Below are positions 49,761 through 58,830 of a stretch of 64,000 bases of DNA, piece after piece (the first letter of the stretch is position 1; every line of letters starts with the position of its first letter). A program made the translations under genes and the position numbers. Origin of the DNA: Hymenobacter telluris (GTDB lineage Bacteria; Bacteroidota; Bacteroidia; Cytophagales; Hymenobacteraceae); NCBI RefSeq assembly GCF_017313265.1, contig NZ_JAFLQZ010000017.1, positions 62,001 through 126,000 of the forward strand, read 5' to 3'. The notes below the pieces were generated by a model. That model was not told the DNA's origin and searched no databases. It was given only the letters and a program-made list of their open reading frames with translations.

Positions 49761-50456
49761 ATGAAAACACCAGCACTAGTGCCGCTCCTGCTACTGTGCG
49801 CCTGCAATAGCCAGCCCACTCCTATTACAAGCTCCCCGCCTAGTCCGCCGCCACCTGTAACTACGCCGGCAGAAAAGCGCGGCAGGCCTGTGCCTCCTGA
49901 TACGGCTGCATATACTGGCCCTGTATGGCGCGACAAACTCAATGGCAACATCTATCCACTACCCGATTCTATCGGTGGTAAGTCCGTTTCGTTTTACCTA
50001 GCCAATCCGCAAATATCACCGCTGGCCAAGGCTTTGTACACGGGGCGTTTCCGACCAACTGATACTGACTCGACCACACGGCTATTAGACTTGGTTACCA
50101 CTAACGACCAAGCACTGCGCCCTTTCTACCGCTGGTGCCTAGATTTTACCATCATTATCAGTGATGGAGCATTGGGCGAATATCCGGGTGAACCAGCTCT
50201 AACCTATGCCACTAAATTCCCACAGGAGTTCTTCGCTTACATGGACAAAGACAAAACCGGGGAACGATATAAAAGATGGGTGGAAATTATCGCCTACAGT
50301 GGCCTAAGCAACTATGAAGAGTTGGCAGTGAACACGCAGAAGATACTTGCTAACTCGATGACAAAGCAGTGCCACCTCTGTGCCTCCGAGACAAAGACTA
50401 GGATACATATTTTCGCGAAAGATGTAGCCACCAGTTACGCTCAAATCAACAACTAA
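49761..50456 (+). CDS. putative lipoprotein of unknown function
   Basis: 231 aa from the ATG at 49761. Lipobox LLLLCAC at about residue 15, then a Pro/Thr/Ser linker (PITSSPPSPPPPVTTPAEKR) typical of envelope lipoproteins. The mature domain contains RDKLNGNIYPLPDSIGGKSV and a CHLCAS Cys pair near the C-terminus. No family recognised. Confidence 0.7.
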   Translation: MKTPALVPLLLLCACNSQPTPITSSPPSPPPPVTTPAEKRGRPVPPDTAAYTGPVWRDKLNGNIYPLPDSIGGKSVSFYLANPQISPLAKALYTGRFRPTDTDSTTRLLDLVTTNDQALRPFYRWCLDFTIIISDGALGEYPGEPALTYATKFPQEFFAYMDKDKTGERYKRWVEIIAYSGLSNYEELAVNTQKILANSMTKQCHLCASETKTRIHIFAKDVATSYAQINN

Positions 50457-50528
50457 AGCTGATTCAGAACTTATTAGTTAACACAGAGAAAAGAGTATTT
50501 TCAGGATGTAACTAACTCACTGCCTGCC

Positions 50529-50819
50529 ATGACCGTCGAATACATCCGCTACCGCATTGCCGCCGAACAGCAGCCAGCCTTTATCGGGGCCATCCGCAAT
50601 GCAAACCGGCTGCTGGCCGCTGCCCCCGACTGCCTTAGCTACCAACTCGCGCACTGCGAGGAAGATGCGGAACTGTTCATCTGGCGCATCGAATGGACGT
50701 CGGTGGAACGGCACCTGAACGGCTTCCGCAAAAGCGCAGATTTTGGGGCGTTTTTCCAATTGGTGAAGCCGTTTTACACGAGTATTCAGGAGATGAACCA
50801 CTACGCGGTGGTGAAGTAA
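50529..50819 (+). CDS. antibiotic biosynthesis monooxygenase (ABM) domain protein
   Basis: 96 aa, single dimeric alpha/beta-barrel unit: VEYIRYRIAAEQQPAFIGAI, APDCLSYQLAHCEEDAELFI, WRIEWTSVERHLNGFRKS. Members act on quinones or haem-like ligands, or as small sensors; the substrate is unknown here. Confidence 0.8.
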   Translation: MTVEYIRYRIAAEQQPAFIGAIRNANRLLAAAPDCLSYQLAHCEEDAELFIWRIEWTSVERHLNGFRKSADFGAFFQLVKPFYTSIQEMNHYAVVK

Positions 50820-50852
50820 AACCAGTGAACAATCATATTTGACCTATTTATC

Positions 50853-51179
50853 ATGATTGCCTCCCTGCACAGCTTACACGATATTTTTAGCAAAATGGCC
50901 GACGAAGGCTGGGATACCAGCCTAATGTTAAAATGGGGATTCTTCTTTTTTGATAAAGACAAAGACAAGTTACTCTCTCTGTTTACAGAGCTTGAAGGCC
51001 ATGCTTATCAACTGGAGGAATTACATCAGGCTAGTGACGCCGACTGGGTACTACATGTTTCCAAGCTAGATGTGCTCACACCAGAGAAGCTACACCGTCG
51101 TAATGTTGCCTTCAACGAATTAGCGGACCATTGTAGTGTTGAGCTATATGATGGTTGGGATGTAGGGCAAATTGAATGA
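50853..51179 (+). CDS. RraB-like protein (regulator of RNase E activity B family)
   Basis: 108 aa. Features shared with RraB: ADEGWDTSLMLKWGFFFFDK near the start, a central helix, VLTPEKLHRRNVAFNELADH and the end VELYDGWDVG. In gamma-proteobacteria RraB binds RNase E; in Bacteroidota the partner is not established. It follows the ABM gene by 33 bp; slightly more AT-rich than its surroundings. Confidence 0.75.
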   Translation: MIASLHSLHDIFSKMADEGWDTSLMLKWGFFFFDKDKDKLLSLFTELEGHAYQLEELHQASDADWVLHVSKLDVLTPEKLHRRNVAFNELADHCSVELYDGWDVGQIE

Positions 51180-51279
51180 CTGCTGTAGCATCTTGATTCG
51201 TTCATTTATCAGTACTCCCTCATAACCCCACCTCCCCCGCACTCGTCTAACCGGCTACTCCTTACTTAGCTGATTACGC

Positions 51280-53091
51280 ATGAGCCTTTGGGAAATTATC
51301 AAGCGCCTTTATCCCTACGTCCGGCCGTACCGCCCGCTGGTTATTGGCACGTTACTGCTGACGCTGGTGGGCTCGTTGGCGGCGCAGGTGAACCCGTTTG
51401 TGCTGCGCTACACCGTGGATACGGTGCAGGAACTGCTGAACCAGAACAAGGGCCTGGCCCAGGGCGCCGATTTGTTGCTGCTGGTGAGCGGGCTGCTGCT
51501 GGGCAAGGAAATCATCAACACCTTCATTCAGTTCGGGCAGAAGTTCTACGGCGAGAAAATCCGCATCAACGTGTCGAGCACCCTCTCGCAGGACGCGGTA
51601 CGCAAGATTCTGAGCTACCAGCTCGGCTTCTACTCCGACAACGGCAACCAAACCGGCAAGCTCCAAACCCGCATTGATAGGGGCGTGGAAAGCCTCATGA
51701 AGCTGGTGCAGAACTTCTTTATTGATATTCTGCCGCTGTTTGCCAATGCCCTGGTGGCGCTGGTGGTGATGTTTTCGGCCAACGTGTACGTGGGGCTGGT
51801 GGCGGTGTGCATCCTGCCGCTGTACTTCTGGATCAGCTACCGGCAGGCCGATAAGCTGAACGGTACCCGCCGGGCCTTGCGCGGCCTGCGCGAAACGAAA
51901 AGCCAGGGCCTCGTCAACCTCATCGACTCGGCGGTGGTTATCAAGAGCTTCGTGCGCGAAGACTACGAGGAGCAGAAACAAGCCCAGGCCCAGCAGAACC
52001 TCCAGGAAGCGCAGCTCCAAACCCGCAAGACCAACTTCCGCTACGACGGCCTCAAAACCTTCACCGAGCAGGTCGGCGTGGTGCTCATCATCATCCTGAC
52101 GGCCTATCTGGTGCTCGACCGGCAGATCAGCATCGGGGCCATCATGTTCCATATTCTGCTGTTCAACAACGTGTCGGCGCCCATCCGGCAGCTGCACCGC
52201 ATCTACGACGAGATGAACGACGCCCTCACGTATTCCGAAGGCTTCTTCGACATTCTCGATGCGCACGATGCCGTGGAGCCCACCGGCCAGCTCCTCCCCG
52301 ACCACCTGCGCGGCACCTTCGACATCTGCAACGTGGATTTCACCTACCCCAGCGGCACCCAGGCCCTGCACGATGTGTGCTTAACTATTGAAGCCGGCAA
52401 AACCACGGCGCTGGTGGGGTTAAGCGGGGCCGGCAAGAGCACCATCATCAACCTGCTCTGCAAGTTCTACGCCCCCGACCACGGCAAGATGCTGCTCGAC
52501 GGCAAGCCCCTGGCCGACTACGACACCCACGCCCTGCGCCAGCAAATTGGGCTGGTGCTCCAGAAGAACCACATTTTCAAGGGCACCATCGAGGAGAATA
52601 TCCGCTACGGCGTGATGGACGCCACGTTCGAGCAAATCCAGGCCGCCGCCAAACAGGCCTACCTGCACGAGCAAATTATGCAGCTGCCCAAGCAGTACGA
52701 GTCGGATGCGCAGCAGCTGTCGGGTGGGCAGCAGCAGCGGATTGCCATTGCCCGGCTGTTCCTCAAAAACCCGCCCATCATCTTCCTCGACGAGCCGACG
52801 GCCTCGCTCGATGCCATTGCCACCGAGCAAATCAAGAACAGTCTGGAGGCCATTAAGCAGGGTCGCACGGTGGTTATTATTTCGCACAGCCTCGCCCAGA
52901 TTGTGGATGCCGACTGCATTTACGTAATGAAAGAAGGCCGCATGGTGGAAAGCGGCACCCACGAGCAGCTCTACGACCAGCGCGGCACCTACCGCGAAAT
53001 CTTCGACGCCTCCGCCCGCAGCCTCAACATCGAGAAGCTGGCCCGCGTGATGGTAGACGACGAGGATGAGGTGGGCGACACGGCGGCGTAA
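51280..53091 (+). CDS. ABC transporter, fused permease and ATPase (exporter type)
   Basis: 603 aa half-transporter forming a homodimer or heterodimer. Six transmembrane helices in residues 1-310 (for example LVIGTLLLTLVGSLAAQV, LFANALVALVVMF, VGVVLIIILTAYLVL). The nucleotide-binding domain has Walker A GLSGAGKST, Q-loop LVLQKNHIFKG, signature LSGGQQQRIAIAR, Walker B PIIFLDEPTASLD and switch His in VVIISHSLAQ. Family: lipid, drug or peptide exporters (MsbA-like); substrate not predictable. Monocistronic with a terminator at 53187. Confidence 0.92.
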   Translation: MSLWEIIKRLYPYVRPYRPLVIGTLLLTLVGSLAAQVNPFVLRYTVDTVQELLNQNKGLAQGADLLLLVSGLLLGKEIINTFIQFGQKFYGEKIRINVSSTLSQDAVRKILSYQLGFYSDNGNQTGKLQTRIDRGVESLMKLVQNFFIDILPLFANALVALVVMFSANVYVGLVAVCILPLYFWISYRQADKLNGTRRALRGLRETKSQGLVNLIDSAVVIKSFVREDYEEQKQAQAQQNLQEAQLQTRKTNFRYDGLKTFTEQVGVVLIIILTAYLVLDRQISIGAIMFHILLFNNVSAPIRQLHRIYDEMNDALTYSEGFFDILDAHDAVEPTGQLLPDHLRGTFDICNVDFTYPSGTQALHDVCLTIEAGKTTALVGLSGAGKSTIINLLCKFYAPDHGKMLLDGKPLADYDTHALRQQIGLVLQKNHIFKGTIEENIRYGVMDATFEQIQAAAKQAYLHEQIMQLPKQYESDAQQLSGGQQQRIAIARLFLKNPPIIFLDEPTASLDAIATEQIKNSLEAIKQGRTVVIISHSLAQIVDADCIYVMKEGRMVESGTHEQLYDQRGTYREIFDASARSLNIEKLARVMVDDEDEVGDTAA

Positions 53092-53186
53092 GCAGCATTC
53101 GGCTGTGGGCAGCAACTGACGTTCTGAAGTCAGCTACCCCCTTTGATTCAACCACAACATTTTCTTAATCAAAAATCTACATAAGG

Positions 53187-53225
53187 CCCGCCTATTGATC
53201 CGGCTTGGATTAATAGGCGGGTTTT
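53187..53225 (+). terminator. Rho-independent terminator after the ABC exporter
   Basis: CCCGCCTATT (53187-53196), 15-nt loop, AATAGGCGGG (53212-53221), TTTT. Confidence 0.8.
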
Positions 53226-53538
53226 GTGCTTGCCTTAGCGCCAAAATTTGGGGCCTGTCTCTGCCATCAGGAGTATGAAAAAATAAAGTATATTTGGAAG
53301 CATTACAAGAATAGTTATTCTCCTCGCAACCTAACTTATGCTTTTGCTTACTTCCTCACGCTATGGCAATCTGGCTTTCTAAGCCTTGTGCCTCCTCTAT
53401 AGCATAACGCATTTATGCCTGTACCAGAGCAGCACGCTCTGCCTGGCAGCTCTCCGCAAAGCCTTCCTGTTTCACGCTTGTCGGCCACGAGGCATCGTTG
53501 CTGTATCTATTTCTTGGTTTTTAGCAGTTTGAGAATGA
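53226..53538 (+). other. long leader / promoter region of the porin-kinase unit
   Basis: No convincing gene. TATATTTG at 53289-53296 matches the TAnnTTTG -7 box, though without a TTG at -33; it would give a leader of about 240 nt before the ATG at 53539. The leader has short open frames but none with recognisable character. Confidence 0.45.
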
Positions 53539-54585
53539 ATGAAAGCTACTAACTATTGCCTGCGTGTAGTATTCATGGTAGGGATGATGTGGGGGGCAGC
53601 TCAGCAGGCGGTGGCGCAACGAACCCAGATCAGGGGATTTGTGGATGCCTACAGCTCCTACCAAAACGGCAAGCTCAACTTTGGCCTCGGCGAGCAGGAC
53701 CTGTTTATCACCTCCGAAATAACTGAGCGGCTGTCATTTCTGGGCGAAACGGTTTTCAAGTATTCCTTTGCTTCGCCCACTGATTTCAACATCAGCATCG
53801 AGCGGGTGATTCTCAAATACAACTACGCGGGCAACCACAGTGTACTGCTAGGCAAGCACCACACGCCCCTCAACTACTGGAACGACACCTACCACCACGG
53901 CCGGGTGTTTTTCCCGACGGTGGAGCGCCCACTCATCTTTTCCGAAGGTATTATTCCGCTGCACACCACGGGCGTTAGTCTGCAAGGCCAGAACCTGGGG
54001 CGGCTCCGGTTCGGCTACGATTTGATGCTGGGCAACGGCCTGGGCTCCGGCGACATTGCCGACAACAATCCGTTCAAATCCCTGACGGCGGCCGTGCACA
54101 TCAAACCCGCCGACGGTGTCCGGTTTGGCGCGTCGCTGTACCAAGATGCCATTTCCAAGGGCAGTGTGGTACACAATCACTCAACGGGCGGCAGCACCGT
54201 GGCCCTGGCCCGAATCCGGCAGAGCATCATGACGGCCTCGGTTTCCTACACCGATTCCATCTTCTCGAAAAAGTATGAATTACTGGCTGAAAGCAGCACG
54301 GTTATGAACCGGGCCGACAGCCTAGGAACACAAAATGCGGTGGCGTCTTACGTGTACGCCGGGCTCCGCGTAACCGATAAAATTATCCCCTACGTGCGGC
54401 TGGATGATATTCGCTACTACAAGCAGGAAGTGTATTTCCACGACCACCAGGTGCAATCCTTCGTTGGTGGCTTGCGCTATGAGCTAAGCTACCTGGCAGT
54501 GTTCAAGCTTGAGTACCAACGCACCAACCATCACCACGCGGCCGATGCCGACCGAATGATTTTTCAGGTAGCCGTCGGCTTTTAA
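53539..54585 (+). CDS. outer-membrane beta-barrel protein (porin-like)
   Basis: 348 aa with a signal peptide ending QQAVAQ. The mature part alternates polar and hydrophobic residues throughout, starts with QIRGFVDAYSSYQNGKLNFG and ends in a C-terminal aromatic strand (RMIFQVAVGF), the usual outer-membrane insertion signal. His-rich loops (YHHGRVFF, FHDHQVQ, TNHHHAAD) might bind metal. First gene of a likely three-gene unit, 8 bp before the PstS-like gene. Confidence 0.8.
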   Translation: MKATNYCLRVVFMVGMMWGAAQQAVAQRTQIRGFVDAYSSYQNGKLNFGLGEQDLFITSEITERLSFLGETVFKYSFASPTDFNISIERVILKYNYAGNHSVLLGKHHTPLNYWNDTYHHGRVFFPTVERPLIFSEGIIPLHTTGVSLQGQNLGRLRFGYDLMLGNGLGSGDIADNNPFKSLTAAVHIKPADGVRFGASLYQDAISKGSVVHNHSTGGSTVALARIRQSIMTASVSYTDSIFSKKYELLAESSTVMNRADSLGTQNAVASYVYAGLRVTDKIIPYVRLDDIRYYKQEVYFHDHQVQSFVGGLRYELSYLAVFKLEYQRTNHHHAADADRMIFQVAVGF

Positions 54586-54592
54586 CGTAACA

Positions 54593-55045
54593 ATGGGAAT
54601 GACTTGGGTTTACCGGCTACTTGTTAACGCGCTCCTGCTCTGCCTTTGGTGCCAGGCTCCGGCCTGGGCTCAAGAGACGAGTTTGGTAGTCATTGGCAAC
54701 GGCAAAGGAGTGCCTTCGGAAATGAAGCTTCCGCAGCTGAAAGCCACCTTACGAGGCGAAAGATTACGCTGGCCCGATGGCAGCAAAGTGACTATTGCCC
54801 TGCTGAAAAGCAATACGCCGATTGGCACCACCACCAGCCGCAAGATTTACAACATGAGTGCCAACGAGCTAAACAAGTATTGGCTGGCACTCGTGTTTCA
54901 GGGCAAAGCCGATGCGCCCAACTTCTTTACTTCCGAAGCTGAGCTGGAAGAGTTTGTGGCGCAAACCAACGGGGCCATTGGCGTAGTCAGCCGGCCGCCA
55001 ACCAGTGGCAAAACCATCCTTATCGACGGGAAAAAGACCCTGTAA
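54593..55045 (+). CDS. small periplasmic PstS-like (phosphate-binding type) protein
   Basis: 150 aa; signal peptide cut after AWA. The mature ~125 residues resemble one lobe of the PBP-like phosphate-binding domain: SLVVIGNGKGVPSEMKLPQL, LKATLRGERLRWPDGSKVTI, FFTSEAELEEFVAQTNGAIG, VVSRPPTSGKTILI. It is much shorter than a full PstS, so it probably senses or presents a ligand and is not a transport component. An alternative start is the third codon (54599). Between the barrel and the kinase gene (18 bp gap), it may be the kinase's periplasmic partner; that is inference from context. Confidence 0.78.
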   Translation: MGMTWVYRLLVNALLLCLWCQAPAWAQETSLVVIGNGKGVPSEMKLPQLKATLRGERLRWPDGSKVTIALLKSNTPIGTTTSRKIYNMSANELNKYWLALVFQGKADAPNFFTSEAELEEFVAQTNGAIGVVSRPPTSGKTILIDGKKTL

Positions 55046-55063
55046 CATCCACGGCCTAGCGCA

Positions 55064-56725
55064 ATGCCTCCCATGAACAACTACGTGTCCTGGTCGCGGT
55101 TACTGCGCCGTATCCGGCGAATCCGCCTGACGGTCAAGACCAAGATCTGGCTGGCGGTGACCAGTATCGTGCTGCTGTTTTCGTTTTTCGTGCTGTTTTA
55201 CCTGCCGGCCATTCAGGAGCGCTACCTGCTGAGCAATTTCAACAAGGAAGTGCAGAACCACGCCAACACGGTGGCGCTGGGGGTGAAGATTGCCATGACC
55301 GAGCAGAACTTCCAGGGCGTGCAAACGGCCCTGGATTTTGTGAAGAAGGACCCGTTGCTGGACTTTGTGAGCCTGTTGCAAACCGACACCGTTTGGGACC
55401 AGGCCCACGCCACGTATCAGGTGAAGCGCACGGTGTTCCGCACGTATCCTGAGCAGCTGAAGGTTGACGTAAACGCCGTTTCCAACGATTCGACGGTGGT
55501 GAAACGGGCGCCGTTCAGCACGGCCATGATGAACGGGGAAATCCTGCTGGCCTCCTCCACCCGCGAAATCGTGCAAAGCAAGCGGCAGATTCGTGTTACC
55601 TCTCTATTCTTCAGCTTTGTAGTGTTCAGCATTGGTATTGTGATTGGGTTTGGGCTGGCCCGTAGCATTTCGGTGCCCGTACTGAAGCTGCGCGATGCCG
55701 CCACCAAAGTTGGCCGGGGCGACCTGACTCAGCGCGTCACCAGTGAATCGAGGGATGAAATTGGGGAGTTGGGCATTGCCTTCAACAAAATGGTTACCGA
55801 CCTGGCCACGGCCCGCCAGCAATTAGAGGACCGCACCAGTGAGCTGATCCTGGAAAAAAAGAAGTCCGACGACCTGCTGGATGGCCTCAAAAAGACGCTG
55901 TTTGATTTGAAGGAAACGCAGGAACAGCTGATTCGGCAGGAGAAGCTGGCTTCCATCGGGCAGCTCACCAAGGGCCTGGTAGACCGGCTGCTGAACCCGC
56001 TGAGCTACGTCAGCAACTTTGCGGCGGTGTCCAATGAGCTGCTGGAGGAAAGCAAGGAGCTGCTGGCGGCCGATCCGTACGCCACCGACACCCGCGTGCA
56101 AGCCGAACTGGTGCCCCTGCTGACTATGATTGAAAACAACACCGAGAAGATAAAGGAGCACAGCTTTAGCCTCACCCGCATTGTGCGCAGCATGGACAAG
56201 CTGCTACAAGTGAAGTCCGACCAGTTTGTGGAAGTCGATATCAATTCCTTTATCGAAAACCAACTGGCCCTGTACAGAAACGAGCTAGACCCAGGCTACA
56301 GCTACGTGCCACTGCAACTGGTTGCGGCGCCTGCCCCACCGAACTACCTAGTGAAGCTGCTGCCCGCCGAAATGAGCACCGTGCTCTTCAGCCTCCTCAA
56401 CAACGCGCTGTACTCCTTGCATGAGCGCGCCCTCAAAGACCAACACTTGCAACCCCTGCTGCTGGTAGAAACTTCCTTCCACGACGAATTCGTGGAAATC
56501 AAGGTACAGGACAACGGCAAAGGCATGTCGCAGGTGGAAAAGGAGCAGCTGTTTTCGCCTTTCTTCACCACCAAACCCACGTCTAAGGGTACAGGCCTGG
56601 GTTTGTTTATCAGCCAGGATATTGTACGCACGCACCGGGGCAGCATTTCAGTTGAAACCGAGCCCAACGTACTCACTACGTTCACCATCCTGTTGCCGCT
56701 CTTCCCTGTCCCACAAGTTGCCTAA
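55064..56725 (+). CDS. HAMP sensor kinase-like protein lacking the phospho-acceptor His
   Basis: 553 aa (ATG at 55064 or 55073). Transmembrane 1 about residues 30-50 (WLAVTSIVLLFSFFVLFYLP), a periplasmic domain, transmembrane 2 about 180-203, and a HAMP domain (PVLKLRDAATKVGRGDLTQR). A coiled coil leads to the dimerisation helix QEKLASIGQLTKGLVDRLLN PLSYV. Canonical relatives have IAHEIKNP at this place; here it is VDRLLNP, so the phospho-acceptor His is Asp (residue 307, codon GAC) and the next Glu is Arg. The ATPase domain looks intact: FSLLNNALYSL (N box), VQDNGKGMS, FFTTKPTSKGTGLGLFIS. No response regulator lies next to it. It likely signals without His phosphorylation, or through another residue. 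Confidence 0.85.
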   Translation: MPPMNNYVSWSRLLRRIRRIRLTVKTKIWLAVTSIVLLFSFFVLFYLPAIQERYLLSNFNKEVQNHANTVALGVKIAMTEQNFQGVQTALDFVKKDPLLDFVSLLQTDTVWDQAHATYQVKRTVFRTYPEQLKVDVNAVSNDSTVVKRAPFSTAMMNGEILLASSTREIVQSKRQIRVTSLFFSFVVFSIGIVIGFGLARSISVPVLKLRDAATKVGRGDLTQRVTSESRDEIGELGIAFNKMVTDLATARQQLEDRTSELILEKKKSDDLLDGLKKTLFDLKETQEQLIRQEKLASIGQLTKGLVDRLLNPLSYVSNFAAVSNELLEESKELLAADPYATDTRVQAELVPLLTMIENNTEKIKEHSFSLTRIVRSMDKLLQVKSDQFVEVDINSFIENQLALYRNELDPGYSYVPLQLVAAPAPPNYLVKLLPAEMSTVLFSLLNNALYSLHERALKDQHLQPLLLVETSFHDEFVEIKVQDNGKGMSQVEKEQLFSPFFTTKPTSKGTGLGLFISQDIVRTHRGSISVETEPNVLTTFTILLPLFPVPQVA

Positions 56726-56755
56726 ACGGACAAGCTGATTTTCTATACCGATACT

Positions 56756-58171
56756 TTACACAGCAAGCCGCCGGAACCGAAGCGGCATGGCGCCCTGCGG
56801 GCGGAGCGTGACGAGCGGCATCATAATGGGGGGCGCTGAGGTGGCGGATTCCAAGTGGAAATGACGCAAGGTTTCAAGCATCACCAGCTGAATTTCGGTG
56901 AGGGCGAAGTGGTTCCCAACGCACAGGCGCGGCCCGCCGCCAAACGGCAGGTAACCGTAGGTAGGCAATGCTGGCTGCGCCCCCGTGGCAAACCGCTCGG
57001 GCCGAAATACTTCGGCATCGGGCCAGATAGTAGGGTGATGGTGTAGGCCGTAGAGGTAGAGCGAAAACTGCGTGCCTTTCGGAATCGGCTGGCCCTGAAA
57101 TTCATCGGCTTCCAGCGCCACCCGGTCCAGTATCCAGGCGGGTGGGTAGAGGCGCAGAGCCTCCTGCACCACGTTCAGGGCGTAAGGCAGCTGGGCCAGC
57201 TCGTGAAACTCCGGGCTGCGGTCGGCCAAAGCGGCCGTTGTTTCGGCGCGTACTTTCTGTGCTATTTCGGGGTGCCGGGCCAGCAGGTAAAACAGCCAGC
57301 TTAGGGCGTTAGCCGACGTTTCGTGGCCGGCTACCAGCAGAATATTCACCTCATCGAGCAGCTGCTCTTCGGTCATGGGCTCCCCGGTATCCTCGTAGCG
57401 GGTATCGAGCAGCATTTGCAGCAGGTCGTCGGGGGCCTGGGCGGGGTGGGCGGGCGGGTGCTGGCGGCGCTGCCGGATGTAGCCCCGCACCAGGGTGCGC
57501 AGTTCCTGGCTGAGCGCATCGTGGCGGCGGTAGGCCCCGTTTACCCGGAACCAGGGCCGCAGGTACGGCTGCCGGATGGTGCGCACGTAGAACGCCTGAA
57601 TACGGGTTAGAATATCGGCCAGCCGCTCCCCTTCCGCTTCGGTTAGGCTGGTGCTGAACGTAGCCCGCGCCATAATCCGGAACGCCACGCCCGTCATGGC
57701 CTCGTGAATATCCACCACGGCCGACTGGTTTGGCGTGGCCGTGCGCTCGGTTAGCTCGGTGGTCCACTCGGTGGCGGCGGTTTGCATCAGGCGCACCAAA
57801 CCCGCCAGCCGCTGCCGATGAAAGCCAGGCTGAATGAGGCGGCGCTGCCGTAGCCAGTCGGCGCCTTCGTTGGTGAGCAGGCCCCGGCCGAGGTAGCGAA
57901 TCAGGCCGTGCGTGAGGTCGGACTTCAGATAACGCCGGTGGTTTTTCTGCAAGATGTGCTGCACCAAAGCCGGGTCGCGGGTGATGATGCCGGGCCGGAC
58001 GCCACCCAGATACACACCTACCGTGTCGCCGTACTGCGCCAGCACTCGGTCGAGGTTGCCGATAGGGTCGCGGGAGAAAGCCACCGAGTTGAGCAGCGTG
58101 CGCCACTGCGGCACCCACGGAAAAGGCGCTCGGACAGGCTGCTTTGGGGGTTCGGCGGGAGTATTCGACAT
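56756..58171 (-). CDS. cytochrome P450
   Basis: 471 aa, no membrane anchor. Haem-binding loop FGGGPRLCVGN with the axial Cys417; ExxR as EALRLYPP; I-helix oxygen-binding LLVAGHETSANAL; PERF region FRPERFA. Resembles CYP102/CYP110-like bacterial fatty acid or terpene hydroxylases by general layout; the substrate is unknown. No ferredoxin or reductase gene nearby. It converges with the kinase gene with only 30 bp between stops. Confidence 0.93.
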   Translation of the reverse strand: MSNTPAEPPKQPVRAPFPWVPQWRTLLNSVAFSRDPIGNLDRVLAQYGDTVGVYLGGVRPGIITRDPALVQHILQKNHRRYLKSDLTHGLIRYLGRGLLTNEGADWLRQRRLIQPGFHRQRLAGLVRLMQTAATEWTTELTERTATPNQSAVVDIHEAMTGVAFRIMARATFSTSLTEAEGERLADILTRIQAFYVRTIRQPYLRPWFRVNGAYRRHDALSQELRTLVRGYIRQRRQHPPAHPAQAPDDLLQMLLDTRYEDTGEPMTEEQLLDEVNILLVAGHETSANALSWLFYLLARHPEIAQKVRAETTAALADRSPEFHELAQLPYALNVVQEALRLYPPAWILDRVALEADEFQGQPIPKGTQFSLYLYGLHHHPTIWPDAEVFRPERFATGAQPALPTYGYLPFGGGPRLCVGNHFALTEIQLVMLETLRHFHLESATSAPPIMMPLVTLRPQGAMPLRFRRLAV

Positions 58172-58369
58172 AACCAGATAAGTATAGAGTAACCAGAAAG
58201 CCCCGACAAGTTACGCGCCGGCTTGGTACCCTGCCAGAACCCCACCACACATATCCTGGGTTCGAGGCAACACAAACCCGCAACTGGTGCGTACACGATA
58301 CCAGGCAGGCCTACTCGTTGGGCCAACTACCACCTTACTCCCTTTCCCCAAAACCAAACTTTACTCCCT

Positions 58370-58672
58370 ATGTGGATTCAACAGAAAGCCACTCCCGCCC
58401 CTCTCGATGAGCTGCAGGGCCGCACAGTAGGCCTCAAATTCGAGTGCAACCACTGCCATACCGAAGTTTTCACCGACCTGCTCGGCGTACCGGCTCCCGA
58501 CCATCTGGCTAACTCGATGGAAGACGACGGCCAGTACGAGAAAGAGGAAATCAAGTGCCCCGGCTGCGACATGACCCACGAAATCACCGTGAAAAGCACC
58601 TTCGATGGCGTAACGTTCGACGTTTCGGAAGTAGCCCCCAACAGTGTAGCCTACCAAGTAGCGCACGAATAG
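58370..58672 (+). CDS. small zinc-ribbon-like protein
   Basis: 100 aa from the ATG at 58370. Two CxxC pairs, ECNHCHTEVF (Cys26/29) and KCPGCDMTHE (Cys63/66), would form a zinc ribbon. The spacing between pairs is acidic (SMEDDGQYEKEEI). No named family recognised. A terminator follows. Confidence 0.65.
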   Translation: MWIQQKATPAPLDELQGRTVGLKFECNHCHTEVFTDLLGVPAPDHLANSMEDDGQYEKEEIKCPGCDMTHEITVKSTFDGVTFDVSEVAPNSVAYQVAHE

Positions 58673-58734
58673 CGTGTAATTGCTATTTGTTACTCTGGTC
58701 GGATTTCCATTACGATTTTCGCCCGGATACTATT

Positions 58735-58769
58735 AAAGAAGGCTTGCCAAATGGCAAGCCTTCTTTGTT
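58735..58769. terminator. terminator between convergent genes
   Basis: AAAGAAGGCTTGCC (58735-58748), loop AAAT, GGCAAGCCTTCTTT (58753-58766), then GTTTT. Perfect 14-bp stem, usable both ways. Confidence 0.9.
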
Positions 58770-58830
58770 TTAGAAAAATAGAATCGTCCACAAAATCCGA
58801 CCAATCCGACTAATCTGCAAAATCCGCGTT

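Noticed and set aside
53413..53538. Small ORF in the leader of the barrel gene
   Set aside because: Runs into the start of the barrel gene in another frame and shows no recognisable features.
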